From Auanema rhodensis (lineage: Eukaryota; Nematoda; Chromadorea; Rhabditida; Rhabditidae): 64,000 bases of DNA. The stretch spans positions 12,260,501-12,324,500 of the forward strand of contig OZ059896.1 in NCBI GenBank assembly GCA_964057225.1. The letters run 5' to 3'. Under the pieces are notes generated by a model, which ran no database searches, was not told where the DNA came from, and saw only the letters and a list, made by a program, of their open reading frames with translations. Made by a program: the position numbers and the translations under genes. Positions 61,900-64,000 of the stretch are shown piece by piece (positions within the stretch are counted from its first letter, which is position 1; the number at the start of each line of letters is the position of its first letter).

Positions 61900-62126
61900 G
61901 CTTAAATCAATGTATAAATTTTAAAAATACATTTGAAAAGAAATAATTTTAGTAATATTTAAAACATATATACATATTAAAAATACATTTAAAAAGAAAT
62001 AATTTTTAAAATATTTAAAAATACAATTAACAAATATCCAAATATTAAAAATTCATTTAAAAAATACATTTAAAAAAATAATTTTAAGAATGATTTAAAA
62101 AAAAAATCATGCATTTTGATCCATGC

Positions 62127-62301
62127 GCAGGCTCGAGAGCCTGCCTCGGGAGGAAAAGTATATTTTTGACGGCTGACGCCGAAAATATGATTTTGAGAGC
62201 TGACGTCCCCAAAAGTATGATTTTGGGAGCTGACGCCCTCAAAAGTATGTTTTTAGCAACTGTTTGGGGGCGTGGTTAGTAAATTCGGCATGACTCTCTA
62301 C
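62127..62301 (+). repeat. Subterminal-repeat block (GCTGACGCC family), copy B
   Basis: Same hairpin (62127-62144) and 30-bp units as copy A. An additional unit reads GAGAGCTGACGTCCCCAAAAG. Ends GACTCTCTAC. Forms an inverted pair with 62963-63160. Confidence 0.75.
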
Positions 62302-62328
62302 TAGTGCACTTGTTTTAACGATTTTATC

Positions 62329-62465
62329 AAATTAACCTTCGATATGTGTTCTATTAACTTTTGTATTTCATATCGTTATTATCGAATTAACCTTCGATAT
62401 GTGTTCCATTAACTTTTGTATTTCATATTGTTCTTATCGAATTAACCTTCGATATGTGTTTCATT
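62329..62465 (-). repeat. 56-bp repeat family in reverse orientation, about 2.5 units
   Basis: Units start at 62329, 62384 and 62439 (AATTAACCTTCGATATGTGT). They are the reverse complement of the units at 60489 and 63605. One unit is interrupted by unrelated sequence after TTTCAT. Confidence 0.8.
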
Positions 62466-62616
62466 GATTGAGACAGTTTTTTGGTAGATAAGATTAGAAA
62501 AAAAAGGAGGCGGGCAGTATCAAGAAAACGGTTGCTGATATTGTTGTTGTGTATTTTTGAGCTAGATAAACCTTTGTTACTAAATTTGACTTCTATATTA
62601 ATAAATAGAAAGACTA
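62466..62616. other. Unrecognised sequence before the solo LTR
   Basis: Unlike the surrounding repeats. A short open stretch rich in Lys, Arg and Leu codons (from 62481) exists but runs into the putative LTR and matches nothing I recognise. No gene is called. Confidence 0.4.
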
Positions 62617-62769
62617 TGTTACATACATATCTCAAAGAAAGGCAGCTGACCATGGCAGCTGCTATTATAAAACTAATGCAGATAGTTTTTAAGACATTCT
62701 TTGAATATTCTAGATGTACTTTTTTTAAGCATTGTAACATTTGTGTAAACTGAGTAGGAGTTGTATGCA

Positions 62770-62776
62770 TATATAA
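62770..62776 (+). promoter_or_regulatory. TATA box in the putative solo LTR
   Basis: TATATAA followed at 3 bp by the palindrome CTGAGTCTTCAAGACTCAG, which would form a hairpin at or near the 5' end of a transcript. Confidence 0.5.
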
Positions 62777-62883
62777 GCCTGAGTCTTCAAGACTCAGACA
62801 TCTCATTATCTCATCATCATCTGTTTATCTTCTCTTTCTTTTCTCTAGCTTAAATCTTTGTATAATTATGTTATAATGCAAAC

Positions 62884-62889
62884 AATAAA
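62884..62889 (+). terminator. Polyadenylation signal in the putative solo LTR
   Basis: AATAAA about 110 bp after the TATA box, matching the spacing in the BEL/Pao LTR of this window. Confidence 0.45.
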
Positions 62890-62962
62890 CCTTTATATAT
62901 TTAATCTCTTGTTCCTTATTTCACCATACAGTACACACTAATATATTAAATCATACTCATCA

Positions 62963-63160
62963 GTAGAGAGCCATGCCGAATTTACTAATCACGCCAGTAG
63001 AGAGCCGTGCAAAATTTACTAACCACGCCCCCAAACAGCTGTCAAAAACATACTTTTGGGGGCGTCAGCTGCTAAAAACATAGTTTTGGGGCGCGTCAGC
63101 TGTCAAAAACATATTTTTGAGCGTCAGCTGTTAAAATCATATTTTGGGACCATGGTTCAT
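62963..63160 (-). repeat. Subterminal-repeat block, inverted copy C
   Basis: Reverse complement of copies A and B: GTAGAGAG-CATGCCGAATTTACTA, a 34-bp tandem (62963 and 62997), CCACGCCCCCAAACAGCTG, then four units of about 30 bp with GTCAGCTG. It ends near CCATGGTTCATGGATTCTCC, which mirrors the start of copies A/B. With copy B it forms a foldback arrangement around 62302-62962. Confidence 0.75.
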
Positions 63161-63521
63161 GGATTCTCCTTTTTTAAATTTAAAAATCATGATTTAAAGC
63201 ATGATTAAAATTTTTTTTTTTTAAATCAAATTTAAATATGCTTTTTTAAATGTATATATATATATTTTTTTTTAATTAATTTTTAAATATATTAAGTGAA
63301 AAAAAAATCTAAATTTTAAATATTTAAATTATATTTAAATTTTATACTTATAAATTATATTTAAATTTTAAATATTTAAATTATATTTAACCTTTATATA
63401 TATAAATTATATTTAAATTTTAAATATATTAATTTGTTTTAAAATTTTATTACTTTATTCATTTATTATATTTATTAATTATGTTTGTTTACTTATTTTG
63501 TTTATTATTTTATAATATTGT
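63161..63521. other. A+T-rich low-complexity stretch
   Basis: Runs of T and A and repeats of TTAAATTATATTTAAATTTT (63340-63425). No gene, RNA or mobile-element end seen. Confidence 0.7.
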
Positions 63522-63760
63522 GTTTTTTTTTACTGTTTTTATTTTTAAAGATAAATAAAATTTTTGCATGTAGATAATTTTGTTCACCGTACTTGTTATG
63601 GGTAATTCAATGGAACACATATCGAAAGTTAATTCGATAACAACGATATGAAATACCAAAATTCAATGGAACACATATCGAAGGTTAATTCGATAAGAAC
63701 GATATGAAATACCAAAATTTAATGGAACACATATCGAAGGTTAATTCGATAAGAACGACA
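63522..63760 (+). repeat. Dispersed segment with 56-bp tandem repeats, copy 2
   Basis: Matches 60407-60571 and extends it. 56-bp units start at 63605, 63661 and 63717; the last is incomplete and ends AAGAACGACATT. Each holds ATCGAAGGTTAATTCGATAA, itself a near-palindrome around ATCGAA/TTCGAT. Confidence 0.8.
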
Positions 63761-64000
63761 TTAAATTATTAATTTTTGAAATTACAAATTGTTATTAATT
63801 ATATTTATTCTAACAAGTAAAGGTTTCAAATTATAATAAAAGATTAGTTTTAAACTTTATTTTACTAATATAACAATACAATAACTAAATAGAGCACACA
63901 TTGAAGGTAAATACAATAAGATTAAGAAACAGTTGCGCTGACCTCAACGCCACGGATATCGATGGTTAATAAACACTAATAACTGCACTGTGGGGGTTTA
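63761..64000. other. Right end of the window, no feature supported
   Basis: A+T-rich sequence becoming more G+C-rich at the end (AACGCCACGGATATCGATGG). No open frame or RNA gene visible; it is cut by the window edge. Confidence 0.6.

Larger units (their letters stand above)
60572..62338. repeat. Segmental duplication unit 2 (hAT copy 2, internally deleted)
   Basis: Matches 57560-60406 from its first base, with offset 3012. Relative to unit 1 it lacks 58889-60008 (1120 bp). At the break it has an 11-bp insertion copying the adjacent GCTTAAATCAA. The match resumes at 61911 and runs to AATTAACCT, with one additional 30-bp repeat. Confidence 0.9.
62617..62935 (+). mobile_element. Probable solo LTR (319 bp)
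   Basis: Begins TGTTACATAC and ends CAGTACA (TGT...ACA). Flanks GACTA and CACTA agree in four of five bases as a decayed target duplication. Inside are TATATAA (62770), a 19-bp palindrome CTGAGTCTTCAAGACTCAG just downstream (62779-62797), a pyrimidine-rich leader and AATAAA (62884). This order is that of an LTR. No internal coding part is present, so it would be the product of LTR-LTR recombination. Family unknown, possibly Ty1/copia-like. Confidence 0.5.

Noticed and set aside
62423..62806. Overlapping plus and minus open stretches (62481-62753 and 62423-62806)
   Set aside because: They cross the border of the putative solo LTR, have no recognised motif, and lie among repeats.
63981..64000. 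GCACTGTGGGGGTTT at the window end as a Tc1/Tc3-type terminal repeat
   Set aside because: Only a weak resemblance, with no partner repeat or TA target pair visible and the sequence cut by the window edge.

Overview
The window is eukaryotic and most likely from a nematode. Three things point there: (1) transposase genes interrupted by very short GT-AG introns of 42-46 bp with T-rich acceptors; (2) a Tc3-like transposase with a 45-bp intron; (3) a BEL/Pao retrovirus-like element whose env-like region resembles phlebovirus glycoproteins, a combination known from nematodes. Another small-intron invertebrate cannot be excluded. No host single-copy gene, rRNA or tRNA is visible.

Layout. 1-20467 and 29255-56769 are one tandem satellite array of a 167-bp, about 80% A+T monomer. 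It is split by one young LTR element at 20468-29254 with 533-bp LTRs and the 5-bp target duplication TACTC. Removing the element and one TACTC restores the monomer phase exactly. By position counting the array holds 290 complete monomers in only two length classes: 167 bp, and 22 copies of 140 bp, with three single-base deletions. The monomers form variable higher-order repeats, for example 1309, 1643, 1810, 1977 and 2144 bp. The array ends at 56769, after about 1.4 kb of increasingly mutated monomers, by direct fusion to a truncated Tc3-like transposase gene on the minus strand (56767-57420).

57560-64000 is a transposon graveyard. A hAT element with a BED-finger transposase and five short introns (57687-59896) lies in a 2.85-kb segment that is repeated at 60572-62338, where the second hAT copy has lost its 3' half. 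Both copies share stop codons and a frameshift, so the unit was duplicated after the gene was dead, or the gene was copied as a non-autonomous element. Further right are families of 30-bp and 56-bp repeats in both orientations, a probable 319-bp solo LTR (62617-62935), and A+T-rich filler.

The only intact gene is the 2578-codon gag-pol-env frame of the BEL/Pao element. It carries gag with three zinc knuckles, aspartic protease, reverse transcriptase, RNase H, integrase and a class II fusion glycoprotein-like env, without an internal stop. With one LTR mismatch in 533 bp and a perfect target duplication, the element is a recent insertion and possibly active. The most unusual points are the initiation codon inside the LTR, the single-frame env without its own start, a two-glycoprotein-like env layout plus a third hydrophobic segment with a charged tail, and the strict length discipline of the satellite.
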